The notes: generated by a model from the sequence alone, not told the origin. 21,393 nt of DNA from Bacteroidales bacterium (GCA_017615445.1 JAGAAD010000007.1:1-21393); one strand, 5' to 3'; counted from the first letter of the stretch, positions 6,005 through 14,309 are shown. Translations and numbers: made by a program.

Positions 6005-6703
6005 TTAATACTGTCCATATTCATTAAACAAAGTTCCTTTCTGCCTCCAGTATTTGATCATCAGCCAGCCGAAGAGCATGCCGCCGAGGTGGGCGAAATG
6101 CGCCACGCCGTCAGTCACTCCACGAATGCCGAGGAACAATTCTATCACCGCAAAGACTATCACCCAGGTCATCGCCTTCATCGAGATAGGAGGGAAAATA
6201 AGCGTCAGACGCCTCTGCGGATACAAAAGCGCATAGCTCATCAGGATACCGTAAATGGCTCCCGAAGCGCCCACGGTCGGTGTGCTCTTCAACACTGCAT
6301 AAGACTTCGCGGCGGAAGCGACACCCGCCTCGATCTGATGCTCAAGATAGAGCCCCTCGAGGTGCATGGTCCCGAAATGCAGCGCCACTGCGCCCAGCCC
6401 GGCCACGAAGTACAGCCACAGCATCTTCCGCGAGCCTATCGTCTGCTCCACTGCGGAACCGAACATGATCAGCGCCCACATATTGAAGAATATGTGCCAG
6501 AAGCCGCCGTGCATGAACATATGCGTCACGAGCTGCCACCAGTGGAAATAATGCGAAGTGGGATAGTAAAGCGCGAAACTGGTCATCATGAAATCCTGAT
6601 TGATCAGAGTCGCTATGAAAACAACCACATTGACGTAGAACAAATTCCGCGTCACAGTGGGAATATTGGCGAAAAAGCCTCCTCTCTGCTGATAGTATTC
6701 CAT
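6005..6703 (-). CDS. Rhomboid-family intramembrane serine protease
   Basis: An inner-membrane serine protease of 232 residues that cleaves membrane-spanning helices; its target is unknown. About six hydrophobic segments are visible. The family features are complete: HGGFWHIFFN in the second membrane segment (H65, H70, N74), the nucleophile in GASG (S147), and the partner histidine in AHFAHLGG (H205). A conserved WR-type loop 1 is less evident. The start MEYYQQRGGFFANIPTVTRN is typical of Bacteroidetes homologues. It follows mutL across a 70-bp gap holding a hairpin, so it may be partly separated from the long upstream cluster. Confidence 0.92.
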   Translation of the reverse strand: MEYYQQRGGFFANIPTVTRNLFYVNVVVFIATLINQDFMMTSFALYYPTSHYFHWWQLVTHMFMHGGFWHIFFNMWALIMFGSAVEQTIGSRKMLWLYFVAGLGAVALHFGTMHLEGLYLEHQIEAGVASAAKSYAVLKSTPTVGASGAIYGILMSYALLYPQRRLTLIFPPISMKAMTWVIVFAVIELFLGIRGVTDGVAHFAHLGGMLFGWLMIKYWRQKGTLFNEYGQY

Positions 6704-6715
6704 TTATCAAACTGG

Positions 6716-6765
6716 ATAATAACTGTCCCCAAAAGCGAAGGGCGAATCATGGGGTCGGTTATTAT
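6716..6765 (-). terminator. Stem-loop between mutL and the rhomboid gene
   Basis: ATAATAACTGTCCCC (6716-6730) and GGGGTCGGTTATTAT (6751-6765) pair at 13 of 15 positions around a 20-nt loop. It lies in the only real gap of the lower cluster and could weaken transcription or protect an mRNA end. The T-rich tract expected of an intrinsic terminator is poor, so the role is uncertain. Confidence 0.4.
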
Positions 6766-6773
6766 TTCGCTAC

Positions 6774-8594
6774 CTAATTAAATCGTTTTTCAATCTCTTC
6801 CACCGAAACGATGCAGGTAATACGCTTTCCTGAAGGAGTGAGGTCTGCGTTGTCGCAGGCGAAAAGGTCGTCCAACAGGCGGGTGGCTTCCGCGGGAGTC
6901 TTCAAAGCCTCATATCTGGCTGCACCGAGCTCCGCGAACTTGCGGGCCGCGGCGGACTGCATCATTTCCGGAAGGACATTATGTCCTCCGTCCGAGAGAA
7001 TCTGCAACAAGTCTGCCACTGTCCCGCGCACTGACATTTCGTCAGCGCCATAGCCTTCCGGCACTGCGTTCACCACCACCGAATCCGCGCTGAACGGCGC
7101 TATGTCGAAGCCCAGCCGGCCGAGCATGTCCGCATATTCGGCGAACAGCGGCACATACGCCGCGCCCACCGGCACCTGGACCGGGAACAGCGCCGTCTGC
7201 GAGACGGGAGCCTCGGCCTGCAGCGCACGCAGCGTCTTTTCGTAGAGGATGCGCACCAGGGCGCGGCGGATGTGCACCAGCATCACGCCCGAAGCCACCG
7301 GGGTCACTATGAAACGGCCGTCAATAATCAGCGACTTGCCGAGAGCGAGCGTCCGCTCTTCGAACAGCGCGCCGTAGGATTCGCTCTTCGGCAGAACGCC
7401 CGAAGGACCATAGCCGCCCGAACCCGCGGCGCCCGAGCCGAAATCGGGCACATAGTCGCTGGACGGAGCCGGATCGAAGGGATTGTAGGTGGGGTCGAAG
7501 TCGTGCGAGGGCGCGATCTCGGCGTTTTTGTATTCGTTGAAACTGCGCGAAATCTGCGGCATCTGCACCGCCCCTTCCGTGTCGAAATCAATGGACGCGC
7601 CGAAGCTGTTGCGGCCGAGGGTCTCGCGCACGGTGGCGTAGATGGTCTGGAAAATGACGCTGTCCTCCTCGAACTTAATCTCTGTCTTGGTAGGGCTTAT
7701 GTTCACATCCACCGAATGCGGGTCCACGGTCAGGTAGATGAAATACGAAGGAGTCACCCCGTCCGGCACCATCTCAGAGTAGGCGTTCATCACGGCCTTA
7801 TGGAAATAGGGGCTGCGGAAATAGCGGCCGTTCACGAAGAAGAACTGGTTCCCGAGGGTCTTGCGGGCGCTTTCCGGCCGGCCGATGAAGCCGCTCAGCG
7901 ACACCAGCGACGTCTGCGCCGCGATGTCCACCAGATCGCCGGTCACCCCCGCGCCCAGCAGGTCCTGGATGCGGTATTTCAGCGATTTCGCGGCCTTCAG
8001 CACGAACATGTCGCGGCCGTTGTGGGTCAGGGTGAAAGCCACATCCGGGCGGGTGAGCGCCACGTGTGTGAACTCTTCGATTATGTGCTTGAGCTCGACA
8101 TTGTCGGACTTCAGGAACTTGCGGCGGGCGGGAGTGTTGTAGAACAGGTTGCGCACGGCTATGTTCGTGCCCACGGGCGCGCTGCATTCGCCGACCTCCA
8201 TATGGCCGAAATTGCCTATCGTCACCTGCGTGCCGGTTTCCGCCTCTGCGCGCCGCGTCCGGAGCGTGACTTCAGCCACGGCGGCAATAGACGCGAGCGC
8301 CTCCCCGCGGAAACCGAAGGTGAGGATCTGCTCCAGATCCTCGGCTTCCGCAATCTTCGAAGTCGCATGGCGCTCGAAGCAGAGTTGCGCGTCCGCTGCG
8401 TCCATACCGCAGCCGTCGTCGATCACCTGGATCAGAGTCCGGCCGGCGTCGGTCACCACGACCGTCACCTTCGAGGCCCCTGCGTCCAGCGCGTTCTCCG
8501 CCAGCTCCTTCACCACCGACGCCGGCCTGCCGACCACCTCGCCGGCGGCAATCATATTCGCAATCTGTGCGGGCAGTACCTTAAGCTTTCCCAT
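6774..8594 (-). CDS. mutL: DNA mismatch repair protein MutL
   Basis: MutL links mismatch recognition by MutS to strand removal. The N-terminal GHKL ATPase is intact: ELAENALDAGA with the catalytic E33 and N34, DDGCGM (59-64), HATSKI, GFRGEAL (94-100), then FVNGR and NISPTKTEIKF (about 298-308). A low-complexity Gly/Ser/Pro linker (about 340-410) leads to the dimerisation domain. There, the DQHA(X)2E(X)4E endonuclease motif is not present; the aligned stretch reads HIRRALVRILYE (441-452). The C-terminus (LFACDNADLTPSGK, IEKRF) follows the Bacteroidetes pattern as I know it. Its start lies 3 bp after the stop of the YrdC-type gene upstream, so it is co-transcribed with tRNA-modification genes. 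Confidence 0.96.
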   Translation of the reverse strand: MGKLKVLPAQIANMIAAGEVVGRPASVVKELAENALDAGASKVTVVVTDAGRTLIQVIDDGCGMDAADAQLCFERHATSKIAEAEDLEQILTFGFRGEALASIAAVAEVTLRTRRAEAETGTQVTIGNFGHMEVGECSAPVGTNIAVRNLFYNTPARRKFLKSDNVELKHIIEEFTHVALTRPDVAFTLTHNGRDMFVLKAAKSLKYRIQDLLGAGVTGDLVDIAAQTSLVSLSGFIGRPESARKTLGNQFFFVNGRYFRSPYFHKAVMNAYSEMVPDGVTPSYFIYLTVDPHSVDVNISPTKTEIKFEEDSVIFQTIYATVRETLGRNSFGASIDFDTEGAVQMPQISRSFNEYKNAEIAPSHDFDPTYNPFDPAPSSDYVPDFGSGAAGSGGYGPSGVLPKSESYGALFEERTLALGKSLIIDGRFIVTPVASGVMLVHIRRALVRILYEKTLRALQAEAPVSQTALFPVQVPVGAAYVPLFAEYADMLGRLGFDIAPFSADSVVVNAVPEGYGADEMSVRGTVADLLQILSDGGHNVLPEMMQSAAARKFAELGAARYEALKTPAEATRLLDDLFACDNADLTPSGKRITCIVSVEEIEKRFN

Positions 8595-8597
8595 ACT

Positions 8598-9161
8598 CTA
8601 TGCGCGGATTATCTGAACCTGGCCGTCCAGGCCCACCTTGATTATCTGACTGGCCTTGCCCGTGCTGCCCTTTTCGAGCGAGGGCGAGACTATGTAATCC
8701 ACCGCGGCCTTGATCTCGTCCGGGATGTCCGCGAACTTGCGCGGCGCCGGCTCGCCGGAAATGTTGGCCGACGTCGAGACCACCGGCCGTCCGAGCCTTC
8801 GGCACAGGTCCACGCAGTCTTCGTTCAGCGGGATGCGCATGCCCACCGTGCCGTCTTCGGCCACCGCGTTCGGAGCGATCCCCACGGCGCCCGGGTAGAT
8901 TATGGTCATCGGCGAGTCGTTCACCTCCACCAGCTGAATCGCCATCTGCGGCATCTCGCGCACATAGCGCGCGACCATGTCCAGGTCCGCCGCCAGCAGC
9001 ACCAGCGACTTCGCCTCGTCCCTGCGCTTGAGCGCAAACACCTTGGCCACCGCCTCGGCGTTGGTCGCGTCGCAGCCTATGCCCCAGATGGTGTCCGTGG
9101 GATAGAGGATTATTCCACCGGCCTTCAAGACCTTCGCGGCTTCGATTACAGTGTCTTTCAT
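8598..9161 (-). CDS. Threonylcarbamoyl-AMP synthase (Sua5/YciO/YrdC family)
   Basis: A 187-residue single-domain YrdC-family protein. Relatives make threonylcarbamoyl-AMP from threonine, bicarbonate and ATP, the first step towards t6A at position 37 of ANN-decoding tRNAs. Visible motifs are ILYPTDTIWGIGCDATN (about 18-34), the basic KRRDEAKSL (45-53) and STSANISGEPA. The C-terminal Sua5 domain is absent, so this is the short TsaC/YrdC form; YciO, a related protein of less certain role, cannot be fully excluded. Its ATG overlaps the stop of the upstream 99-aa gene by one base (TAATG), which favours coupled translation. Confidence 0.92.
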   Translation of the reverse strand: MKDTVIEAAKVLKAGGIILYPTDTIWGIGCDATNAEAVAKVFALKRRDEAKSLVLLAADLDMVARYVREMPQMAIQLVEVNDSPMTIIYPGAVGIAPNAVAEDGTVGMRIPLNEDCVDLCRRLGRPVVSTSANISGEPAPRKFADIPDEIKAAVDYIVSPSLEKGSTGKASQIIKVGLDGQVQIIRA

Positions 9162-9460
9162 TACCTCAACAATGTGTAGAATTTCAAGATATAGAACAGA
9201 ATCGCCACCACCAGCAGCAGGCCGACTATCCCGATAATCTGCTGAGCACGGTTAGTGTGCGAGCGGGTCCGGCTGCCGTCGCGGAAAGAGCCGCGGATGT
9301 AGTCGCCTGGCTGATAGGTGCCGGCTTCCTTCTCCTTTTCGGCCGTGCCGTCCACTTTTCCGAACATGCGCTTGCGCTCCTCGGCCTTTTCGTCGTAGTA
9401 GCGCGGGGTGTAGTGGAACACGCGGTGTTCCTGGTCGCCGAAGAAATTAAACAGTCCCAT
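9161..9460 (-). CDS. Small single-pass membrane protein, unknown function
   Basis: A 99-residue protein I do not assign to a named family. The N-terminal two thirds is charged and polar, with Tyr- and Arg-rich patches (HYTPRYYDEKAEERKRMFG; PGDYIRGSFRDGSRTRSH). One hydrophobic helix near the C-terminus (IIGIVGLLLVVAILFYILKF, about 75-94) suggests a tail-anchored arrangement with the N-terminus in the cytoplasm. It is probably real: it fits exactly between trmB (2-bp gap) and the YrdC gene (1-nt overlap), and the reading frame shows normal protein composition. Confidence 0.8.
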   Translation of the reverse strand: MGLFNFFGDQEHRVFHYTPRYYDEKAEERKRMFGKVDGTAEKEKEAGTYQPGDYIRGSFRDGSRTRSHTNRAQQIIGIVGLLLVVAILFYILKFYTLLR

Positions 9461-9462
9461 AT

Positions 9463-10296
9463 CTATTTCTTTTGGGGCGAGTGGCTGAAGGACCTGCGGG
9501 GGCCTTCGGCTTCACGCCAGTGTTTTTCATCAAAATCAGAAGGGTGCACGAACGGACCTTCGTGGTCTATCACGAATTGCAGATATGTTATCGGCAGGCC
9601 CATCTCGAGAAACATCTTTTCGTAGAACGTTTGCACCTCATACACGACAGGGTCCAGCCTGTCGATCAGGTCGTTCGAGACAGTCGCCTGGCCGCATAAA
9701 GGCATCAGCGAGGCGTACAAATCCTGGGTGCAGGCGTTCTCGCGCAGACCGTTGGCCTTGACCACTGCCTTGGTGTATTCGTGAAGGAAGCGGGAGTCCG
9801 TTTTCAGGTGGACGATTCCGCCGGGGCGCATAAAACTCCGGTAGCGCTCCAGAAACAGAGGAGAACTGAGGCGAGAGTTTTCGCTTTTCATCTGCGGATC
9901 GGAGAAGGTCAGCCAGATTTCCGATATCTCTCCCGGGGCGAAAAAGGCGGTTATGAACTCGATTCGGGTGCGCAGGAACGCCACATTAGGGATCTTCTCC
10001 TGGCTGGCGGTCTTCGCTCCTTTCCACAGGCGGGCGCCCTTGATGTCCACCCCTATGAAGCACTTGTCAGGATAACGGCGAGCCAGATCGAGAGTGTACT
10101 CGCCCTTGCCGCAACCGAGCTCAAGAATAATCTCGGCGCCGGGCTCGCGCCCGAACATCTTCGAAGCCCAATTCCATTTGATAGGATGGTCCTTCAGATT
10201 GAAGAAGCCGTCGGACAGAAGCTCTTCCGCAGATGGCTGCAGAAGACACTTGAATGTCTCGTTCTCGGCGAATTTTCTGAGTTTATCGTGTCCCAT
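9463..10296 (-). CDS. trmB: tRNA (guanine46-N7)-methyltransferase TrmB
   Basis: TrmB methylates G46 in the variable loop of tRNAs using S-adenosylmethionine. The 277-residue protein has the SAM-binding ELGCGKGEYT (59-68), the acidic IGVDIKG (81-87), WLTFSDPQMK (128-137) at the family's FPDPW-like site, and LKTDS (164-168). Length is somewhat above that of E. coli TrmB and includes a C-terminal extension. The usual proline in FPDP is serine here. The start GHDKLRKFAEN matches the conserved Bacteroidetes N-terminus, although it lies inside the last 14 nt of the upstream gldH-like gene. Confidence 0.93.
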   Translation of the reverse strand: MGHDKLRKFAENETFKCLLQPSAEELLSDGFFNLKDHPIKWNWASKMFGREPGAEIILELGCGKGEYTLDLARRYPDKCFIGVDIKGARLWKGAKTASQEKIPNVAFLRTRIEFITAFFAPGEISEIWLTFSDPQMKSENSRLSSPLFLERYRSFMRPGGIVHLKTDSRFLHEYTKAVVKANGLRENACTQDLYASLMPLCGQATVSNDLIDRLDPVVYEVQTFYEKMFLEMGLPITYLQFVIDHEGPFVHPSDFDEKHWREAEGPRRSFSHSPQKK

Positions 10297-10699
10297 CCTT
10301 TTCTTTCCAAACTAATCCAAGGCCTCTGAAGCCCTTCATCTGCGGGCTGACGCTGACCTTCAGCGTCCACTGTCCGCAAGCGGGGAAACGCACCGATGTC
10401 CGGTAGCGCTGCAGCTTGCCGCGCTCGTCCCCGGCGTACATCCACACTGTTTCGCGGTAGGTCGTGTCCGCGGGAGCCACCCAGGAGATGTCCAGGCGAA
10501 GCGGTTCGTCTATAGGTTCATCGCCGTCCAGCCTGGTGTAGAACGAAAAATCATAGAGGGCCAGCGAATCCTGCACACTGATAGGATAATCGTAGGAGTT
10601 TCGCGGCGCGGTAAGGAAGATTTCCCCCGATGTCGGCCTCCTGCATGAGCACAGACAAAGGAGGATGCAGGCGGCCGCTATTAACCTACTGCTTCTCAT
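10283..10699 (-). CDS. gldH: GldH-like lipoprotein
   Basis: A 138-residue predicted lipoprotein: basic start (MRSSR), hydrophobic core, lipobox-like LCSC with Cys19 as the likely lipidated residue, then a beta-rich domain ending in KGFRGLGLVWKE. GldH is needed for gliding motility in flavobacteria, but homologues are widespread in non-gliding Bacteroidales, where the role is unclear. The assignment rests on the lipoprotein form, the ending, and its place directly after RicT/PSP1 and holB, an order I recall from Bacteroidetes. It is slightly short for the family. It overlaps neighbours on both sides by about 14 nt. An unrelated small lipoprotein is the alternative. Confidence 0.65.
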   Translation of the reverse strand: MRSSRLIAAACILLCLCSCRRPTSGEIFLTAPRNSYDYPISVQDSLALYDFSFYTRLDGDEPIDEPLRLDISWVAPADTTYRETVWMYAGDERGKLQRYRTSVRFPACGQWTLKVSVSPQMKGFRGLGLVWKEKDGTR

Positions 10700-11819
10700 T
10701 CCTGGGTTTCTTCCTGCCTCTGTGCTTTTTCTTCTTGGGGCTGTCGAAACGTGTGATGCTGCCCTCTCCGGCCGCCGTGACGAATTCGGGAGCGGAGCTG
10801 ACCGGCTCGGGCATCAGCGAATCCGGCTTGATGCCGTTGCGGTTCATCATTATTATCTCACGGACATCCTCCGCCGCGAGCGGGTAGAGGTTTTCGTCCG
10901 AATTCTTGTCGTAGGAGAAGTACATGGTCTCCGCGAGGATGTTGGTCTTGCGGAGCCAGGCCAGGCCGTCTTTGAACTCGAGCGGCTCGGAGACCTTCGG
11001 GATGCGGCTCTGCGCATCCATGTAGGTCGCCACTTCGTAGTTTATGCAGCACTTGAGCTTGCCGCATTGGCCGGCTAGCTTCTGCGGGTTCAGCGAAAGA
11101 TCCTGGCAGCGCGCGGCGGCTGTGCTGATGCTCTTGAAGTTGGTTATATAATTCGCGCAGCAGAGCTCGCGGCCGCAGACGCCAAGGCCTCCGATGAGGC
11201 CGGCTTCCTGGCGGGCGCCTATCTGCTTCATCTCTATCTTGATGCGGAACTCTTCGGCGAAGACCTTGATCAGCTGGCGGAAGTCCACTCGGCCGTCAGC
11301 GATGTAGTAGAAGATCGCTTTCGTCCCGTCGCCCTGGAACTCCACATCGCCTATCTTCATCTCCAGGCCCATGGTGGCGGCGATTCTGCGAGCTTCGATC
11401 ATGGTCTGCTGCTCGCGGGCTGTGGCTTCCAGCCACTTCTCCACGTCGTTCTGGCGCGCTTTGCGGTAGATCTTGCGGAACTCGGCCGTCTCGGGGTCTA
11501 TCCTGCGGCGCTTCATCTGCCTGAGGACCAGCGGACCCTCGAGGGTGACTATTCCGAGGTCGTGGCCGTTTGCGGCCTCCACCACCACCATGTCTCCCTG
11601 ACGGACGCTCTGGCCGCTTTCATTGCGGTAGAAGCCCTTGCGGGTGTTCTTAAAGCGCACCTCGAAGATGTCCGGGTACTCGTTCGCCCCCACATCTTTC
11701 AGGTAGTTGTGCTCGCCGAGCTTGCAGCAGCCTTCCCTGTATGTGCATACGGTCTCCCCTTCGGGTGTGGTGCATTTCACGCACCCGCGGAAGCAGTCGT
11801 AGTTGATAGTCTCACTCAT
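10686..11819 (-). CDS. RicT/PSP1-domain protein
   Basis: A 377-residue PSP1-domain protein of the RicT (YaaT) family. In Bacillus, RicT works with two partners in an Fe-S-containing complex affecting RNA processing and development; in Bacteroidetes its role is unproven. The core carries the cysteine pattern GLGVCGRELCC (211-221) and AGQCGKLKCCINYE (249-262). There is also an unusual N-terminal cysteine cluster (C9, C13, C16, C25, C31, C32) that could bind a metal or a cluster. The C-terminus is a basic tail (KKKKHRGRKK) suggesting nucleic-acid contact. The start overlaps the holB stop (ATGA). The holB-PSP1 pairing is also seen in Firmicutes. Confidence 0.9.
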   Translation of the reverse strand: MSETINYDCFRGCVKCTTPEGETVCTYREGCCKLGEHNYLKDVGANEYPDIFEVRFKNTRKGFYRNESGQSVRQGDMVVVEAANGHDLGIVTLEGPLVLRQMKRRRIDPETAEFRKIYRKARQNDVEKWLEATAREQQTMIEARRIAATMGLEMKIGDVEFQGDGTKAIFYYIADGRVDFRQLIKVFAEEFRIKIEMKQIGARQEAGLIGGLGVCGRELCCANYITNFKSISTAAARCQDLSLNPQKLAGQCGKLKCCINYEVATYMDAQSRIPKVSEPLEFKDGLAWLRKTNILAETMYFSYDKNSDENLYPLAAEDVREIIMMNRNGIKPDSLMPEPVSSAPEFVTAAGEGSITRFDSPKKKKHRGRKKPRNEKQ

Positions 11820-12814
11820 ATTGCCATGTATAATCTGTCGGCAAGATCCGTAAAGAGAATCTTGACATTGACATTGCGCTCTATCAAACCCTGGGCGCGG
11901 CTGAGCGCTTCCGCAGCCCGGCGGGGGAATGTCTTCGGGCTCCTCGCAGCCCAGTCGCGGAGTTCCGCCAGTTCATCTTCCGGCAGCGGCACCAGGGAAT
12001 CCAGGCCCTGCTGGAGAAGGAACACGAAACGGAGTCTCTCCGCTGCATATTTGCAGAAGCCCTTCGCCCTTTCGCGCGAAGGGAGCGCCGCGGCGGAATC
12101 GGCCGCTTCCAGCGCAGCGACGAGGTCGCGCGCGAGCACGGCCTGCATCAGGCGGCGCAGCAGTTCGGGGTCCTCTGCCTGACCCACCGAACGGAACTCT
12201 CCCTTTCGGGGCATCACCCTGAGCCTCAGACAACGCGAGGCGATGGTAGGCAAAACGGCGTCCGGAGCGTGGGTCACCATCAGGAAAAGAGTCTTCTCCG
12301 GCGGCTCCTCCACCGCCTTCAGCAGGCGGTTGGCCGCTTCCCTGTTCATCTTCTCGGGGAGATAGATGACCAGCGCCCGATAACCCCTTTCAAGCGCATA
12401 CAGCGACAGAACATCCAGCACTTTCTTCGCCTCCTCCACCTTTATCATCGCGGTTTTACCCTCTATCCCGAGGGCTTCGCTCAGTTCGTTTTCTGTGAAG
12501 CGGGGGTTAGTCTGCACCAGTTCGCGCCACTGCGCGATAAAATCAGTGGAACTTCCGGTGTTCACCGGATAGATGTAATGCACGTCCGGGTGGATCATCT
12601 TGCTGACCTTGCCGCAAGCGGGGCAGGCTCCGCAGGAGTCCCCATCTGCGCGGTTCTTGCAATACACATACTGCAGGAAGGCCTGGACGAGCTCGAAAGC
12701 TCCTCCTCCGTCTTCTTCGTGAAGCATTATCGCATGGGGGATCTTCCCGGAATCCACCATCCCGGCAAGAGCCTTCACGACATCTTCATTTCCTGCAATA
12801 TCTGCGAATCTCAC
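11816..12814 (-). CDS. holB: DNA polymerase III delta' subunit
   Basis: Delta' is part of the clamp loader that opens the sliding clamp onto primed DNA. The 332-residue protein shows the N-terminal MRFADIAGNEDV, a zinc-binding set (C52, C61, C64, C67 in YCKNRADGDSCGACPAC), MNREAANRLLKAVEEPPEKT and the SRC motif in TIASRCLRLR. The P-loop is degenerate: the site where relatives have GPEGxGK reads EEDGGGAF (about 33-40) with no lysine, as in other delta' subunits that do not hydrolyse ATP. Translation starts at a GTG (12814) that overlaps the stop of the prenyl synthase gene by 4 nt; MRFADI is the family N-terminus, so the start is firm. Confidence 0.92.
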   Translation of the reverse strand: MRFADIAGNEDVVKALAGMVDSGKIPHAIMLHEEDGGGAFELVQAFLQYVYCKNRADGDSCGACPACGKVSKMIHPDVHYIYPVNTGSSTDFIAQWRELVQTNPRFTENELSEALGIEGKTAMIKVEEAKKVLDVLSLYALERGYRALVIYLPEKMNREAANRLLKAVEEPPEKTLFLMVTHAPDAVLPTIASRCLRLRVMPRKGEFRSVGQAEDPELLRRLMQAVLARDLVAALEAADSAAALPSRERAKGFCKYAAERLRFVFLLQQGLDSLVPLPEDELAELRDWAARSPKTFPRRAAEALSRAQGLIERNVNVKILFTDLADRLYMAI

Positions 12815-13779
12815 TGCGTCCTGACTGCATTAAATCTGGCGATTTCCGCCAGGAATTCCGTGTATGAGCTCGAAGGGAGAACCTTAAGGGCTTCCAGCGC
12901 TTTCCCCACATATTCGTCCAGAACGGCCGCCGCAGCTTTCACTCCTTCGCGCTCCGCTACAAATTTACTAATCTCTTCGAAATTTTCCGGGTGCGAATCG
13001 ATCTGAAGGACCGCTTTTCTGATCTCTTTTTCGCGAGGCGATCCCTTCATCGCGCAAAGCAGCGGCAGAGTGATTTTCTTTTCTATCAAATCTATCCCCA
13101 CCGGCTTGCCGAGCGAGCCGTCTCCGGTGTAGTCCAGGATATCGTCCTTGATCTGGAATGCCGTGCCGAGTGCGCTGGAGTACTCCTTTGCGGCCTGAAC
13201 ATACTGCTCAGGCGCACCGGCGGAGATTGCTCCGCTCAGGCCGGCAGTCTCGAACAGAGAGGCCGTCTTGCAGTGGATTATCCTCAGATAGTCTTCGTAG
13301 TCAGTGTCCGCTGTGCCGGATTTCTCCAGCTGGAGCATCTCTCCTTCCGCAAGATCTGAAAGGGTCTTGGAGAAAATATGCCTCACTGAATCGGCCGATT
13401 TCGCATCCAGAATCACATCAACGGCCTTCGCCAGCCAGAAGTCTCCCAGCAGCACGGCGCGGCTGGGGCCGAGGCGCGAGCGCATGGTGGGCATCCCGCG
13501 GCGGGTGTCGCTTTCGTCGGCCACGTCGTCGTGAAGCAAGGTCGCATTGTGCAGAAGCTCGGCGGCGGCGGCAAACAGGTGCGAGTCGTGGTTGATATCT
13601 CCGCAGGCTCCTGCCATCAGAAGGGTGACCATGGGCCTTAGCATCTTGCCGCCGTGCGACAGGATGTCCGAGTTCACGATGTTCAGCAGGCCCACATCCG
13701 AACGCAGCGCGTCCGCGATTATGGTCTGCACCGCGGTCCAGTCTTCTCCGAGGAGGGCTAAAACGTCTTTCCTGCTCAT
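12811..13779 (-). CDS. Long-chain trans-polyprenyl diphosphate synthase
   Basis: It condenses isopentenyl diphosphate units onto an allylic primer to make the side chain of a quinone, probably menaquinone. The 322-residue protein has both aspartate-rich motifs, LLHDDVADE (D84, D85, D88) and IKDDILDYTGD (D212, D213, D216). The residue five before the first motif is Ala79, a small side chain typical of long-chain (IspB-like) enzymes rather than FPP or GGPP synthases. The same frame is open to 14136, but the true start is the ATG at 13779: it overlaps the preceding stop (ATGA), and the extra residues would lie antisense-like within the LOG gene. Confidence 0.92.
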   Translation of the reverse strand: MSRKDVLALLGEDWTAVQTIIADALRSDVGLLNIVNSDILSHGGKMLRPMVTLLMAGACGDINHDSHLFAAAAELLHNATLLHDDVADESDTRRGMPTMRSRLGPSRAVLLGDFWLAKAVDVILDAKSADSVRHIFSKTLSDLAEGEMLQLEKSGTADTDYEDYLRIIHCKTASLFETAGLSGAISAGAPEQYVQAAKEYSSALGTAFQIKDDILDYTGDGSLGKPVGIDLIEKKITLPLLCAMKGSPREKEIRKAVLQIDSHPENFEEISKFVAEREGVKAAAAVLDEYVGKALEALKVLPSSSYTEFLAEIARFNAVRTQ

Positions 13780-14306
13780 ATCGCCGCCTTGAATTCTTCG
13801 AGAGTCCTCACGAACACATACATCTTTCTGGTCGGAAGATCCAGCATCCCGGTCTGGACATAATAGTCGAAGAGCTGCTCGAGGATGTCGTAGAAGCCGT
13901 CCACATTGTAGATAACTATCTTCGCATCCAGCTGATGCAGCCTCACCAGGGTGCAGGTCTCGGCCAGCTCGTCCAGGGTGCCGATTCCGCCGGGCAGGGC
14001 CACCGCGAGGCTGACGCCTTCGCGCATCAGATCCTTGCGCTCGGACATGGTGTCCGTCCAGATCAGTTCGTCCAGCTCCGGGTACTCCAGGCCGTCCATA
14101 AAGCGCGGCAGGACGCCCTTGACGCGGGCTCCGCACTGCCGGGCTTCGTCGCTGACCACCTTCATCGTGCCCTTAATCGTGCCTCCGGACACGATCTCAT
14201 AACCACACAAACAAGCCGCACGGACTGCTTCCCGAGCGGCTTGGTTGTATTTAGGGTCTATGGTTGAACTGGCGGCGCAAAAGAAAACCGCCTTCTTTCC
14301 TGACAT
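13776..14306 (-). CDS. LOG-family (TIGR00730) nucleotide phosphoribohydrolase-like protein
   Basis: A 176-residue Rossmann-fold protein of the LOG / lysine-decarboxylase-like family. Characterised members cleave N6-modified AMP to free base and ribose phosphate, releasing cytokinin-type bases or acting on AMP; the substrate here is unknown. The defining motif PGGIGTLDE (105-113) and the MSERK site (87-91) are present. The first glycine-rich loop reads SGGTIKGTM rather than the more common GGGxxGLMG. The start MSGKKAVFFCAAS matches family N-termini. It starts 4 bp before the barrel gene's stop upstream and overlaps the prenyl synthase gene by 4 nt. Confidence 0.9.
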   Translation of the reverse strand: MSGKKAVFFCAASSTIDPKYNQAAREAVRAACLCGYEIVSGGTIKGTMKVVSDEARQCGARVKGVLPRFMDGLEYPELDELIWTDTMSERKDLMREGVSLAVALPGGIGTLDELAETCTLVRLHQLDAKIVIYNVDGFYDILEQLFDYYVQTGMLDLPTRKMYVFVRTLEEFKAAI

Positions 14307-14309
14307 CTA

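Noticed and set aside
7272..9179. 635-residue open frame antisense to mutL and the YrdC gene
   Set aside because: It crosses two well-supported genes and has His/Arg/Ala-rich shadow composition without motifs.
13780..14136. N-terminal extension of the prenyl synthase
   Set aside because: It overlaps the LOG gene in another frame and is Arg/Gly/Pro-rich; the ATGA junction at 13776-13779 fixes the true start.
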